A stretch of 64,000 nt of DNA from positions 1 to 64,000 of the forward strand of contig SWBL01000093.1 of NCBI GenBank assembly GCA_024195585.1, given 5' to 3'. Each line of letters begins with the position of its first letter. Position 1 is the stretch's first letter. A program made the translations under genes and the position numbers. Shown here one piece after another: positions 48,564-61,615 of the stretch. The notes under the pieces are model-generated. The model made no database searches and had not been told where the DNA came from. It worked only from the letters and a program-made list of their open reading frames with translations. Origin of the DNA: Aureobasidium sp. EXF-3400. Its lineage: Eukaryota; Ascomycota; Dothideomycetes; Dothideales; Saccotheciaceae.

Positions 48564-50299
48564 TCAACAACCTGCAACCATCTCATCCAACTTGGCCCGC
48601 CAAACCTTTCCCGAGAGAAGCCTGGGTACGGTCTTCACAAAGATCACACCGCCACGTAACTGTTTGTGATCTGATAGACGCTGCTTGATATAGTCTTTTA
48701 TATCCTCTGCTGTCTTCGTGCAGCTCTCAACACCAGGGCGGAGTGCAACAAAAGCGCGTGGAACTTCTGTATCCTGGGTTTTAACTCCAGCCACAGCTGC
48801 ATCGGCGACACATGGGTGTTCAGATAAAACTGCTTCTAGCTCGGCAGGTGCGACTTTCAATCCGTTGTAGTTGATGATCTCCTGGGAGCTGTTATTCAGT
48901 ACGGATTTGCCTTGCTGAGTAAGGAGACAGGCTCACCTTTGTGCGGCCAACTACGTAGAGAAGGTCATTGTTGTTGCCGAATTGCATCATGTCGCCAGTG
49001 CGGTACCAGCCATCTTTAGTAAATCCTGCTGCGTTTGCCTCAGGGTTGTGATGGTAGCCCTTGGTGATCAACGTCCTTTGAGTAGTGCCTCGCCAGGCTC
49101 ACCCACAGGGACGTCTTTGTCGTTCTCATCGACCAGTCTGTCACGCTCGATCAGTAGAAACTTCCTACTCGAGGATGGAACCCAACTTACCTCATCAACA
49201 TGTTAGGGAGTAGTGCGCCTACACTTCCCGTTGTATCCCTCCCAGCAGGAGAAACATGAGTGACTGCACCAGTAGTCTCGCTTGCACCCCAGGTCTGGCT
49301 TAGCAGCGTTCTTGCCTCTCCCTCGCCACCAAACTTCGAACAATGATAGACCTCCTTGTTCAACGGAGTGGCTCCAGAATAGGCAATCCTCAACGATTTC
49401 AGCTGATCAGTAACCGCAGGGTGTCTAGCCAATCCAAGATAAATCTTCGGTAGACTGAAGAAGGTGGTAATCTTATACTGCACATTATACTTCAAGAAAG
49501 TACCAAAGTCGAAAGAAGACATCCAGTACACTATTCCTCCATCATAAAAGGCATTGATAAAGTATCCTTGCACGCCAGAGACGTGTGCTGTGGGAAGGTG
49601 TGCCAGAGTGCGAAGTTCAAAGGGTTTCCCTGCTGCTGCCCATTCTTTCCAGATAGGTCTGTTGATGTAGGCTGGCAGAAAAGCTTCTGCAACCATATTT
49701 TGGTGCGAAATCATGACGCCTTTGGGAAGTCCTGTGGTTCCAGATGAGTAGAGCATGCAAATCTTGCTATGTTCAAGTTCATTGGCGTCGGTGATTTGTC
49801 GCCATTGTAGCTCTTGATCAAAGCTACAACGAACACTGCCATCAGAACTTTCCAACTTGATCTCTGGCGTGGACACAAAGACAAGGATATTACGCTTGGG
49901 TAATCCAACGATATCTGCAGCTGCTTCTGCGAGATGGTTGACATCCGTACTGCAGATAACAACCTTGGCCGGTCCATCTTGCATCTGTCTCACAAGCTCC
50001 TCAACCGTGGCACCTGGACTTGCTGCAGAGTATACACCTTCAGCAGCGATGACACCAAAGAAGAGACAGGCAAGTGCATGCTGGCCAGTAGAGACGGTAG
50101 CTACTACATCTTCGCCGGGTCCATTCTGCCCAATACCATACTCGTTGCGGAGGAAATGCGCGATTTGACGAGTGAGAATGCGCGCTTGCGACTTTGTGAT
50201 GACCTTAGTGGGATCGTTGGCTTCTGCATACAACGGCGTGTCTTCTTTTGCTGTACAGTGTTCAGACTCTGGAAGCACAGTATCAGCTCCAAAAATCAT
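48564..50299 (-). pseudogene. AMP-forming acyl-CoA/coumarate-CoA ligase-like gene with a one-base frameshift
   Basis: Exons are 49191-50299, 48937-49137 and 48564-48881, with introns of 53 and 55 bp. The order is clear: MIFGADTVLPE start, AMP-binding loop MLYSSGTTGLPKGVMISH, TWGASETTG, then VPVGEPGEALLK, then GYHHNPEANAAGF, GWYRTGDMM, VVGRTK, and finally the small C-terminal domain ending PRLLSGKVWRAKL. Such ligases activate a carboxylate with ATP and join it to CoA; many fungal members carry PTS1 for the peroxisome, but here the last residues (VAGC) do not. In exon 2 the frame breaks at about 49073-49077, between EALLKG and TLITKGYH. One base is missing, so translation stops at once. Exon 2 is 201 bases, one short of fitting the phases on both sides. 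Sequencing error is the main alternative. Confidence 0.8.
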
Positions 50300-51398
50300 A
50301 CATTGCAAAAGTGATAATCGTAGTACCAAACAGAAACGTCAAAAGGTCCACGTTTGGAATCTCAGTCACGTTCACCTGATTGTATATCATGCTGGCGTTG
50401 GTTTGTATGCTGTGAACGGCTACGAAGCAATGGATTTGGAGTTTCAGAAGGCAAACGAGGAGCCGTTCTATCAGATAGGCTTATGCTTGACTCAGGTTAT
50501 GCTTGTTAATCAGGCCTCATCTCTTTCCACTTGGCAAACATCTCATTTCCTGCCACTTATGGATTTACCTTTCATGCTCATTTACTATACGGAGTATGCC
50601 GACCACGAAGTTACCTCGTTCCAGTGTGTGTTCCGAGATCGGCAAGCTTTTTCCCGAAGTGTTTCTGCCGCTCTGACTCTGGGTTTAGCAGGGTCAAGGA
50701 AACCGGCTTTGGCCGAACCAAGTTGTTTCTAATGAGTTGGCACAGAGATCAGGGTTCATATATGAAAGGTTTCGCCATTTTGATCTGCAGTTGTGGCTGT
50801 GGTATAGATTGAAACTGCCCGAAGTGTGGAGTAACACCTTCTTATATACGAGCACTCTAACTCGGCCGAACTCAACCGGACCTTGATATTCGAAGACAAA
50901 CATTCTGTACCAAGAGTTTGCTACTATGTATCTGTTGATCTCTTACCTAACCCAGTGTTCGCGCGAGACACCTGGATTGTCTGTATGCAGGTGAGTAAGA
51001 CCAGTCTGAGTGTGAAACGAGCTACCTCAACTCTGATTGATGTGAATTTAGAATAGCGAGTCCAAGACGGGACGTAGCTCCCCGGGCTGATGCTCTGTTT
51101 GTTGCTATCTGCTGAACGGCAGGTAGGCTATCATAATGGTAAGAGGTATCCTATGCCCGGAAAAGATGATCACAGCTGGCACACTAATTTTCGGTCTCGG
51201 AGTGAAGCTGACAATCTTTCAAGTCGCTCGATAGCAGATACGTGGATTTGTGCAAAGACAGGGAGATACGGAATAGATTGAGGGTATATTGGAACATATG
51301 CTTCAAGGGATAAGTTCGACTTGTGCTTGTATACGAGTTATGGAAGTCGACAACCTAGATGGTGAACGCAACCCTGTTGAGATTGCTCAAAGAACTTC
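50300..51398. other. Intergenic region
   Basis: This 1.1-kb stretch lies between the ligase start and the GMC oxidoreductase end. ORFs here are unrecognised, and I see no RNA or repeat. Confidence 0.5.
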
Positions 51399-53542
51399 CT
51401 ACGACGAAGCAGCGGGGGCAGCAGCAGACTGAATGATGACATCGGCTGCCTTCTCACTGACCATGTAGATGGGAAGAGCGATGTACATGCCAGGGATCTT
51501 GGGGAAGATGGAAGCATCCACGACACGCAGACCGTCAACACCACGAACACGGAATTCGCTGTCCAGAACAGCCATCGGGTCATCATCAGCACCAATGGGA
51601 GCAGTGCAAGAAGCGTGATGACCCCAAGCCTCGTCCTTAATGAACTGTTTCAAGTCCTCCTCGGAAGTGAGGTCGGCGGGAGGCCAGACACGGTTGAACT
51701 TGCCATCGAGGGGAATGAGATCGTTGAAGGCCTTGATACCGTGCTGAACGCCTTCGTAGATAGCTTGAAGGTCCTTGTCACCACCAACGCCCTCACCGAG
51801 GGAGCGGAAGACAATCTTGGGAGTATCACGAGGGTTTGACGAAGTTAGGTTCACGGTACCAGCATTGTTGCGAGAGTGAGCCTTGAGAGTGAGCCAAGTC
51901 CAGATGCTGAGATCTTGAGTGGCGTGGGCAGAGTAACCAGGGAAGTAACCGTTGAAGTAAGCAGGGACACCACCAAGGAAAAGATCAGGATCGCTCTCAG
52001 AGACGGACGAGTGGTGAAGGAATCCAAAGGCAATACCGTTGGTAGTGTAGCCTCCCTTGAGAGCACCGACGTTGTTCTTCCAGTTCTTGTAGCAAGGATC
52101 ATCGCCCTCGAGGAACGTGCACTTCTTGAGCAGAGAGAACTCAGAAGGAGCCTTGCCGACGACACCGACCTCGTATCTGTCCTGCATATTGCCTCCAACA
52201 CCAGGAAGGTCCTTGATGACCTCAATGCCGTGGGAGTCGAGTTCTTGAGCGGGTCCAATACCAGAAAGCTTCAAAATCTGAGGAGTGTTGAAAGCACCAC
52301 CAGAGACGATAACTTCGCGGCTAGCATGGACGGTGCCAGAGATACCGCCATCATCAGTGCCGGAACGAGGATCAGCACGGTACAGGCTCTGTCCGAAAAG
52401 GTAGTCAACACCAGTTGCCTTAGGCTTGGTGTTGGAGGTATCAAAGTTGACCTTGGTGACGAGCGTATTGAGGGCAATGTCGAGCTGATACTTCTTGGAA
52501 CCATCCTTGTTGGTCGCTCCGGCAACCTGAAGCACAAAGTCACGAGGAGAGCTGCGCACGTAGTCTCCATCCATTGACAAAGGGATCTGGTAGATAAGCT
52601 CGTCATTGTCGCGAGACTTGCTGGGGTTGTTGATGTCGAGAGTCAGAATCTGAGCATATAGTCAGCGATAGTCCAGCATGGGAAAAGTCTTAGATATACA
52701 TACCTCAGCAAGACCGGTGACGGTGTGCAAAAGACCGCCAATCAAACCTCTACCCATGGCAGTGGCAGCAGCAGTGACGAGCGACAAGACCTTCAAGTCC
52801 TCAGCGATGAGAAGGACCGGAGTAACGCGAGTCTCCAACCAACCACTGTATCCGTGGCCCACAATGCTGCTGGGTAAGTAACGGTTGCGCTCGAGCTTCT
52901 GGAAGTACTTGCGCATGTTACTAGCCATCCAAGATTGGTCACCAGTCAAGCTGGCGATATCGTTCCAGTCCTGTTCAGTAGGGAGGATAGTGACCAAGGC
53001 GTTGTGCTGGGCGCAACCACCAAGAGCTCCAGTTCTGGGATACAGGATGCCCTTTCTGACGGAACCTTCGGGAGGGTTCAGACCAGAGTAATATTCACCC
53101 GATGGAGTGAGATAAGTCATCTTGGAGTCACGCTTGGCTTGCTCCTCATCGGCGTAGTGGTCGACGAAGAAATCCCATTGGATAGGATGATATGTGCTGG
53201 CGTATGGGTGTAGAGCGGGGACTTGGACTTGTCTGTCGGTACCGTGATCCTCGCCTGCATCGATGAGCAAGACGCTGTGACCAGCAAGAGCAAGACGAGC
53301 TGCAAGAGGGGAACCACCAGGACCAGATCCTACGACGATGTATTCGTAGGTCGAGTTGGCAACGGGTCCTGCAGTAGGATAATTGTATCCATTAGGAGGG
53401 AATTGAGGGTCATTGGAGAGCTTTGGCCATGTCCACTCAAACCTGTCTCCTGTAAGTACACACACCTTGAGTTGAGTGCTTGATCTTCCACTTACGCATT
53501 AGCACCTGCTGCACACACAGCGATGGTGCTGATGACTCTCAT
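51399..53542 (-). CDS. Secreted GMC (glucose-methanol-choline) FAD oxidoreductase
   Basis: Predicted 678 residues. Exons are 53496-53542, 52704-53442 and 51399-52649, with introns of 53 and 54 bp. The 15-codon first exon plus the acceptor at 53443 give a short signal peptide MRVISTIAVCAAGANA. The FAD-binding motif VVGSGPGGSPLAARLA lies near residue 42, followed by LIDAGEDHG. PRTGALGGCAQHNALV is the second flavin motif, and SREVIVSGGAFNTPQIL is the second GMC signature. The catalytic His is in DEAWGHHASCTAPIG, with VVDASIFPKIPGMYI near the end. The family oxidises alcohols or sugars and makes hydrogen peroxide; secreted members support lignocellulose or aromatic breakdown. The peroxygenase 4 kb away would use such peroxide, but any link is inference. 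Confidence 0.9.
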
Positions 53543-54864
53543 TATTGTATATTATGATATAAAAAAGATATGACAAGTAGAAGCGTGTGGAAAGATAAGC
53601 AATGAGGCAACTCGTAGTAGCGAGTCACGGCAAAGGAAAAGCAGGCGCGAGGATTCCAGTGGGTGAAAAAGGATTGAATGACTGGCAAAGGCCCTCGTGG
53701 ATGGAAAGGAGACAAGAAAACGTAAAGGACAACCTACAAGATGTTATAATACTACAAGAAGCACTCAGAGCCCAAGAGCAGTGGCGGCCCAGATTGTGGT
53801 CAGAACGTGTCTGGAATACGGCACGCCTATTCGGCCCATATTGATTCAAAGCCAATCACTGACTGGGAATATGGCTGATCTTAATCGATGAAAGGAGGTG
53901 ATAGATACATTTGCAAAGACCATTTGATTGAATCCGTGACCATGAAGAAAACACCAGGCAAGCAAAATTGATGGAGGTGGTGTTGGATTGAGTGGAGTCT
54001 CGCGGCTAGTTGCCGTCTATATTCAGTGCCGATCATTTGCCGGGTTCAACGTCGGGTCGACTTGGATTGATTAACCACAACCTTACTGTCTCAAACTCTC
54101 GGTCATTGCTCCATCCTACGAGAGACGAGTCATGCGTGTATCTGTACCCCAACTTGCAAAAGACGCGCGCTGCTCGTATTACTCTGTCGAGATTCCTGAC
54201 TCAGTAATATCGGGCGCGCCTATCCCAGCATTTGAACCTGCATTTTAATGACCTTGGCGTTGGGCATCGCCGCCGCACTGTTACACTATCATGGCTACCA
54301 ATGATTCTGATATTATCGGCGGGCGGGTTGTCACAAGCTCACATGGTGATAATTTAGTTTCTGACGCCTGCCGACCCAAATAACTCATTATCGATGTTAT
54401 GATCAGATCACTGGAATTCGAATAGTGCCTCCTCTGCCACGGTGAGGAGTCCTCATGTAGATGTGGAAGAAATATTGAAATTTTGACGACATGCTGCTAT
54501 TCCGACAGCTTTGATATGGCCGCGAGGTGTACCAAGAAAGTGATTGTGATGAATAACTTTTGGGTGTACCACATCCAATTCGACTCTGGATTCTCTATAG
54601 CAATCTCTTCAATGGACGCTTGCTTGTTCGCACAAGATATGAGTGAGAGAATTTCAGGCAACAGCTATCCACCCTCAACACTTGGGTATCGACACAGGAA
54701 AGATATTGTCGACTCTTCTTCATATCGGGAATCTTTGATGCCTCGACGTGTTGGTTATTCCCATTGTCGTCTGGCGCGATCCCAGCTCTCGAAGAAGTCA
54801 TTGGGCGTGCCTCTCTGTTGAGCCCTACTTCATACCAGACTTGTGTACTTCAGGTCGGATCTCA
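53543..54864. other. Intergenic region
   Basis: This 1.3-kb stretch holds the GMC gene promoter. No gene seen; a plus-strand ORF at 54764-55159 is antisense to the last exon of the receptor gene. Confidence 0.5.
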
Positions 54865-56491
54865 TCATCTGTTGTTCTTTCCGAGATCCACTAGTGGTAT
54901 GAAATCTTCCTCATCGCCGTGCCTTGGAACTCCGACTGGTTTCGCACTGACAATGGTAGTGATCTTGCTTTGCCCTAGCGAGCTATTTGTCAAGACTGAA
55001 TTGCTTGAAGCTTGGTGGCCCGTAGGTCTGGAGTTGGCTCTGGTGGTACCAAGTGAAGAAGCACCGAGGGATACGAAGAGGGCTCGGACTGACGGTAGAC
55101 ATGCGCAGATGATCCCGACGTGGATCTCGACAGTGCTCCACCAAGCTGCGTCGTTATAGTCCCCTAGGAACAGTCGTTAGGTACACGTAACATGAAGTGG
55201 TTGGTCAAGCTGCTTACATGTGATATTCTGAGAGTTGGCAAATACAATCAATGAGTGTAGCCGGACAACACTGACGAATGTAACGCTAGCGGCAGACCAT
55301 CAGTCGTATTCCACGTTCTCAGAGCTAGGGTGACTTACAAGATACCGAGGGAGAACATGACCATGACCATCAACTTCTTCTTCAAGGTGGTCTGCAGCGC
55401 GTAGAGCTCTTTCAGAGGAAGTATGAGAATGATAAGATCAATGACGATGTTGAATATAGCGCTCATCCATCCTTGAATATGGATGTTGTTGCATGAGCCA
55501 GGGTAGTTGTCGTCAAGTTGTTTCCACGAGTAAGGGATCGGACTGCATTGAAATGTAGTGGCCAAGACAAATGAAACGCCATAGGCTACGCAGATTCCCA
55601 TGACGACGTAAATGATCCGGCGAAAGGTTTTCTGAGGAAATACACGGAGGAAGAAAGCAAGTATCGAAATCTTGGTCGCTGTGAGTGAGGCAAAGTAGAA
55701 AATCTCTCCCAGATAGTAGTACTACACCGTGTCAGTTTCGATACCAGAGCGTTCACAACCATGTTACCGTACGAAAAGAACATTCTCAATATTCGGCAAG
55801 GGTAAAGTCCACATGTCTTTTCCAAGACCGTTCTTAGACACTATGAGAGCAATGTCAGTCTGATCAAACAGGTAGAATAGACGTGCTACATGACTTACGG
55901 AGAACAGAGAACACCGTTGGAGGTGTACCGAGAGCTACAGCGACACAGATGGCATAATCATCCCAGCCCATTGGACGCCCACTGGCTGGCAAGCCAGAGC
56001 AGAGTCGAAGTATGAATATCACTAGAGCGAGGGCACCACCAATGACACCAACGAGAAGTGGCTTCGTTGTCTCATTACGTACTGGCGCACCACACATTGT
56101 CGAGGAGACATTTTTGGTCACTGAGAGAAACGGATCAGCGATATAGCTCGAGATTGTTATTTACAAGTACATTTGCTTACCCAAGCCTTCGTAAGTGGTA
56201 CGAGATTCCAGAACGCATACTGTCAAGTTGGCGTTGAGCGGAACATTAGTACATAGACAGTTGATGTCGGTCTGAGTACAAGCAGATTGAGGGATTAGCT
56301 TTGCGAGACAGCCCAACTGGTAGTGAGGCGTTGTCAGATACATGAAGTTCTAAGGAACCGAATATTGTACTCACTGTGCATTTGGGGTATGACGATTGCG
56401 CCATCATCAAAGCAGATGAGGCATCAGAGATAGCATAAGTTGTTGCCGTGAAAGCAGCCAGAGCCACGAGTGTGCCAAAGGAGAATTTCAT
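54865..56491 (-). CDS. CFEM-domain Pth11-like seven-span receptor
   Basis: Predicted 425 residues in seven exons: 56375-56491, 56181-56316, 55899-56120, 55773-55840, 55339-55721, 55218-55270 and 54865-55163. The introns are 58, 60, 58, 51, 68 and 54 bp. The signal peptide (MKFSFG..AAFTATTYA) is followed by an extracellular CFEM domain with the expected Cys pattern (YPKC, LGCLAKL, SACTQTDINCLCTN, LTVCVL, STMC). Seven membrane spans begin at LLVGVIGGALALVIFILRL. The rhodopsin-like fungal block follows: GLGKDMWTLP, YYYLGEIFYF, TKISILAFFLRVFP and FQCSPIPYSWKQ. The cytosolic tail is about 75 residues. Such receptors sense surfaces or host cues and signal through G proteins; the ligand is unknown. 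Confidence 0.9.
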
Positions 56492-57902
56492 GTTGGCGAG
56501 TCTTCTGCCCTGTCCCCGGAAGAAAGCAGTGGCATGCGACTGCTGGAAAACGAGTGTACTGGTGACAGGACGGAGAGTTCGAACAACAACTGTTCCTGTT
56601 CCAGAAACCGAAGCAGATACTATTTCAATCCCGTCCAAGTCTGCTCAAAGGGGTGTCCAGAAAGTCTAAATACCCAGCAACCAATTCGTGGTCTGCGGTG
56701 TGGATTGATGCACGAGGTGAGAGTCAGGGACCATGAGATAGTCGGGTCGTTCGTCCAATTCAAATGTGGCCCACAGACCCGGGTTATCGTCAGAGGAGTG
56801 CCAGCTCAGTTATGTTGAATAGATGAAGTAGCATTCCAACGAATCTGTGACGGACGAAGGAGCTGTCTCAGTATGTGCAGAACAATATACTCTTCCCAAT
56901 AGGACCATCATGTGCGCTAGTTCTATCCCGCTTTACTTGACTTGTTAATGATCTCCCCAAGCCCTTGTCGGTCCAAGAGAACAGGTTTATGTTCATTGTC
57001 AATGCCGTAAGGTGCACCCACTATTACCAATTGGGACGAGATACGTTGTCCGCCAATTCAAAGAAGACATATGAGCCGAACGAGAGTCCCGAGTATCATC
57101 TGAGCTTACTGTCGCCATCAAGATTGGAATGATAGCTCAACAAGAACGCGTTCGGCTCACGTAGATTATGCTGTACTTGGCAGCGGGTCGTGTAATCGGA
57201 CCAGTTGAAGATCCAGAACCAGGCCAGCATGACAGGTGTCAGAGCTTCTGACAGGATTCGGATGTCGATTATTCGGACGGCATTCGCCTCGTACGAGTCA
57301 GCTCGAGTGGATGAGTTGCAGACAGATTGATGTTGTCTCGATAGACGAACGACAAGCCAATCGTTGGGCGGGGAAGGTGCCTGAATAAGCTTCGTCTAGC
57401 GCGATGTGCACCGTGCACTCTCACATCTGGCTGAGCGCGACTCCTTCTGTTGACATCGCAAAGAGCTCGAGCTCAATCAAAGAATGTTGAAAACTGACTT
57501 CCACGTGGACTTGACAGGTCTCAAAGTCATCTCTCTCAACGCAAAGATATCATCATGCCCGTACCGCGTTCTGGAAGTTATGAACGAACTCTCCTGAATT
57601 GCTATGGCTATCAGATCCGGACGATCTCAATCATGGTACTTCCTTGTCTGCTCAAGGCCCAATGTTAGCCAATATTAGTGTCGGAATGATTCTAAATCAC
57701 GGTTCGTCTCCCCGAGAACGTTGTGATAAGATATCCCGTGCCATGTGCTGAAGGAGGCTCAATCAATCTCTGGAGTCTCAAAGGTCCTCAAGACTGCTCT
57801 GTTCCGGCATACCGTCAAAACCCTTCCCCAAGCGCTGAACACGACCCTCCCACAGTCTGTCTTTACCCCATAACTGCAGATTTCATTCTGCTTGCCTTCT
57901 TC
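56492..57902. other. Divergent intergenic region
   Basis: This 1.4-kb stretch lies between the starts of the receptor (minus) and the peroxygenase (plus). No gene seen; it must hold both promoters. Confidence 0.5.
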
Positions 57903-59460
57903 ATGAAGGTGTCCGCTCTTTCTTTTGGGTCTTTCGCCCTGACTCTGCTCTCTTCCGGCCTTGTACACTCTTTCCCGACCGCTGAGAATTTCGCGAAACT
58001 CGCCCGTAGCAATGCTTTGGGAAATGGTGGAGTCGGCTCCGAGGATTTGCACGAGAGCCTCCTACGTTTGAAGCAGAAGCGTCTTTCCCTCGACCCAATG
58101 ACCACACCTATCGACGGTATATTCTTATTGCTATCAGGCCCGATCAGGATGTCGCTGACCTCAAGTAGTAACTGGAAAACACGCCTTCGTTCCTCCTGGC
58201 CCTGGAGATCAACGCGGACCTTGCCCAGGACTCTCAAGTTTGGCAAATCATGGCTATATCTCTCATGATGGTGTTGTCGGGGTATGTCGCCGTTGTATAT
58301 CTCTGTAGCGTCTATGATAGCTGACTGGAGACTAGTTCTTCGAGGTGATCAGTGCTGTCAATCAAGGTAAGTCAGATACCACTATCGGTATACCTGTCGT
58401 CAAGACCTCTCTAATCCATCGCAGTCTTTGGTATGGGCATTGATCTCATCACCGTCCTCGCAGTCATGGGTACTGTAGGCGTCGGTAACCCACTCTCCCT
58501 AAACCCTGGTTTCTCAATTGGTGGCAAGAGTCGAAAGTCAAACAACCTACTCGGCAATCTGTTGGGACTGCTCGGTACACCAAGAGGTCTGGATGGTGCT
58601 CACAACTGGATCGAGTCAGATTCATCAAACACACGCGATGACCTGTACGTTACTGGCGACGCGTCTACCATGAACATGACCCTCTTCCTGGAAGCATACA
58701 ACTCCTCGGACGACGTTGTTCTCACCATGGACGACATTGGCGCACGTGCAGCAAAACGATTCCAAGACAGTATCTCGATCAACCCAAACTTCTACTATGG
58801 CCCATACACGGGCATGATTGCTCGCAACTCTGGATATGCCTTTACTGGACGTATACTGAGCAACCACACCAAGGAATATCCTATGGGTGGTCACTTGAGT
58901 AAGTCCATGCAACGTCGAGATAACTTTTGAGAACGGTCATTGATGTATTTGCAGCAAAGGATGTCTTCGCCAGTTTCTACGGTGTGTACGAAGAGAATGG
59001 AAAGCTCGTGTACAGAAAAGGCCATGAGCAGATCCCCGCAAACTGGTACAGACGACCAGTGGACTACGGTCTCGTCGAACTCAACCTGGATCTCGTGGCT
59101 TGGTTCCTGAAATACCCCGAGTTGGCCAGCATTGGAGGCAACACTGGGAAGGTTAACAGTTTCACTGGCCTGGACCTCGAGGACATCACCGGTGGTGTCT
59201 TGAACGCAGTCTCGCTTCTTGAGGGAAACAATCTCGTCTGCTTTGTGCTCCAGATCGTCAAGACATTCTCTCCCAACTCTTTGTCTCCGCTCTTCAAGAC
59301 ACTTGAAGCTCCACTGAAGCTTGTCAGTGACGCTGTTCTTGATCCACTTCTGAGCCTCAACTGCCCTGCGTTCAAGGACATGGAGATGGGTGGGAAGGAT
59401 CTGCTCTCTGGCCTTCTCACGAAGTATCCTGGTGCTGGCAAGAGTGGTGTTGCATTCTAG
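57903..59460 (+). CDS. Secreted heme-thiolate peroxidase (chloroperoxidase/unspecific peroxygenase family)
   Basis: Predicted 445 residues. Exons are 57903-58116, 58169-58281, 58336-58366, 58425-58898 and 58955-59460. The introns are 52, 54, 58 and 56 bp, and exon 3 has only 31 bases. A signal peptide (MKVSALSFGSFALTLLSSG) is followed by a short pro-region and the heme-ligand motif RGPCPGLSSLANHGYI with Cys90. FFEVISAVNQVFGMGIDL, DSSNTRDDLYVTGDAS and NFYYGPYTGMIARN are the other conserved blocks of peroxidase family 2. These enzymes use hydrogen peroxide to add oxygen to, or halogenate, organic compounds outside the cell. The length is longer than classical chloroperoxidase but usual for ascomycete homologues. 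Confidence 0.9.
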
Positions 59461-60189
59461 GGACCTTACGGAGTACGCATTGTCCAACCAAGTATGAACT
59501 TTCGTAATACGGAAAAGTCTAGTTGACCATTTGTTTGTATCCATCAGGAGACATCGTCATGTACACTTTGTTCAGATCTGCAACGTGATGGTTCACACGT
59601 TGTCACTTGTGCTTCAATTCCACACTTCCACTTATCGATGTTTTTGAGCCCAACCCTTGACTTATAGCTTAAAACAACATTTCACTTGCAAGATATTTGA
59701 TGTGAGACCCGGTAGAATTCTTTCAATGCAGTCAGCACAACGGCCGTGAGTCCATGTTCGTGGATATTGATATACATATCTCGAGAGACAGGGTTGTCCA
59801 ACGGACGAGTCCTAGCGCTGCTTAGTCAGAATTTTCGCGTCTGCTCAGAATCTCGAGCGCGTCGCGAGTCTCACCGATCACAACCACACAATATCAGCTA
59901 TGATACCGTCGAATTACCAGAAATGGCTATCGCGAATCCCATAGCATCAGCTCACTTCGGAACTAGTTGCTACTATGCATGCTGAGGGACACCACCGAGT
60001 GTGCGACAAGAGGTCGTACTTCACAACGGAGTCGCTCGACGGATGAAAAAAACAATACGGTAGGTCAGGTTTTTAAAGAGCATGACGTACCAAATGTCTG
60101 GCGTACCATTAGAGTAAGAATAAAAGGAACCAAACACGCATCCGATATGACCGGAGTCTGTACCATTTCCAGATAACACCCAATCGAAT
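59461..60189. other. Intergenic region between convergent genes
   Basis: This 729-bp stretch lies between the peroxygenase and the end of the short-chain dehydrogenase. No gene or repeat seen. Confidence 0.55.
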
Positions 60190-61061
60190 CTACCACTGCA
60201 GGACCGAGCCGTCAAAGGACAAGAATTTGCCCGAAGTCTCTTCTCTGGTAGCGGTGTCGATCTAGTGTTGTCAGCATACATCACAGTCAAGATATGCGAT
60301 GAGCAAGAACTCACTCTCTCAACCATTCCAGTCGTACTCTTCTCCAAAGTGGTGAAGACGTCAGGATTGTCCACCAGATCTGCCATTCCCATACTCTCAA
60401 CCACCTTAAGTGCACCCACAGTCGCCACAGCTCTGTCATTGATCATCAGCAACACTTTCTGCATTCAAGGGAAGAGGCAGAAGGGCACTTACCCAGGATG
60501 CATGGCAAAAATGATCAAGTCCGGATGCTCCGCATGAGCTCTACGAACCAAGAAGTTCGAAGCTGCCTTGGAGGCACCATAAACACCAGCCGAGAAAGGG
60601 ACCTCTCCAGTCGCAGTAATAGACCCAGCCATCGAAGACATATAAGCAAAAATAGGCTCCTCCGCTTTCTGAAGCAGCGGCAAAGTCGCCTGGAACAATC
60701 TGATAGGACCAGCAGTATTCACATCAACATGATCAAGCAACTCTTTAGCAGTGATTTTCGCAACCTTGGGATCAGCAGGAGGGGTGTAGTATCCAGCATT
60801 TGCAATCACCACATCCAGATGATTGATTCCTTGATTGGAGATGCTGGAAATGGCTTCGACCGCATCGGTGTCGGATCTGGATTCTACTTTGACGATGATG
60901 AGTTTGGCGCCGGATGCTTTGGGGATATCGTGGAGGGATTGTTGTTTGGAAGGGTCGCGGACGGTGGCTATGACTGTGGTGTTTGCACGACTGAGGTACC
61001 TTTCCAGTAGGGACAGACCAAGGCCGCTGTTGGCGCCGGAAATGAGGACGGTGTATGACAT
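60190..61061 (-). CDS. Short-chain dehydrogenase/reductase, Nor-1-like ketoreductase subfamily
   Basis: Predicted 252 residues. Exons are 60493-61061, 60315-60432 and 60190-60261, with introns of 60 and 53 bp. The cofactor motif VLISGANSGLGLSL opens the protein from the start at 61061 (MSYTVL). Next come VIANAGYY and the catalytic SSMAGS / YGASKAA (Ser and Tyr-x3-Lys). The C-terminus TATREETSGKFLSFDGSVLQW is typical of the subfamily, whose members include the fungal norsolorinate ketoreductases and many uncharacterised reductases. After MHPG the family normally has W-V-x-T-D-M; the only splice that keeps the frame joins G directly to AVATVGALK, so that segment is absent. The substrate is unknown, and no polyketide cluster is nearby. 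Confidence 0.83.
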
Positions 61062-61615
61062 GATGGCTTCTTTGAATTTTGGAGAAGTGGTTTGGGAATT
61101 GAGTTGCTTTGTAGTTGACTTCTTGAAGGATGTCGCGGTAGCTCTGATGAATTCAAGTTCAAGTACCTTGGAGTTTGGTAGCTTTATGTACCGCATTCGT
61201 ATGCTAGTAAAGGATTCATGTTGGAAGGTATGCGACCATGACCAAGCAGATGCAGTGGCTTACAAACTCGCGCTTCGGATAAGTCAATCATTGGGCGTGG
61301 GATTAGGAAGCATTGCTGATGGGTCGGCGAAATGGATGCCTGGATGCCCGACCACGCAACACGCGGAAGGATTCTGTCTCCGAGAGGATTCGCTTGCGTA
61401 TGCTTGGCTGCTTTGACCGGTCCTCTTTTCTCGTCAACAATATTGGTCAAAGAATCAAACCCTGGGATTCAATGCGCGTAAGTCGTTTATGGAATTGCAA
61501 AGAGTATTTGGGAATTTGATTTGATTGTAAACCATGTCCTGACCCATGTCCAGACATCAGTAGCATTGCGCCAGGTACAACAGTGGTCTCAACATAAAGA
61601 CCCCGTGAAGATGGC
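61062..61615. other. Intergenic region
   Basis: This 554-bp stretch lies between the SDR start and the DhaK gene end. There is no sign of a DhaL-like domain in any frame, and no other gene. Confidence 0.55.
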
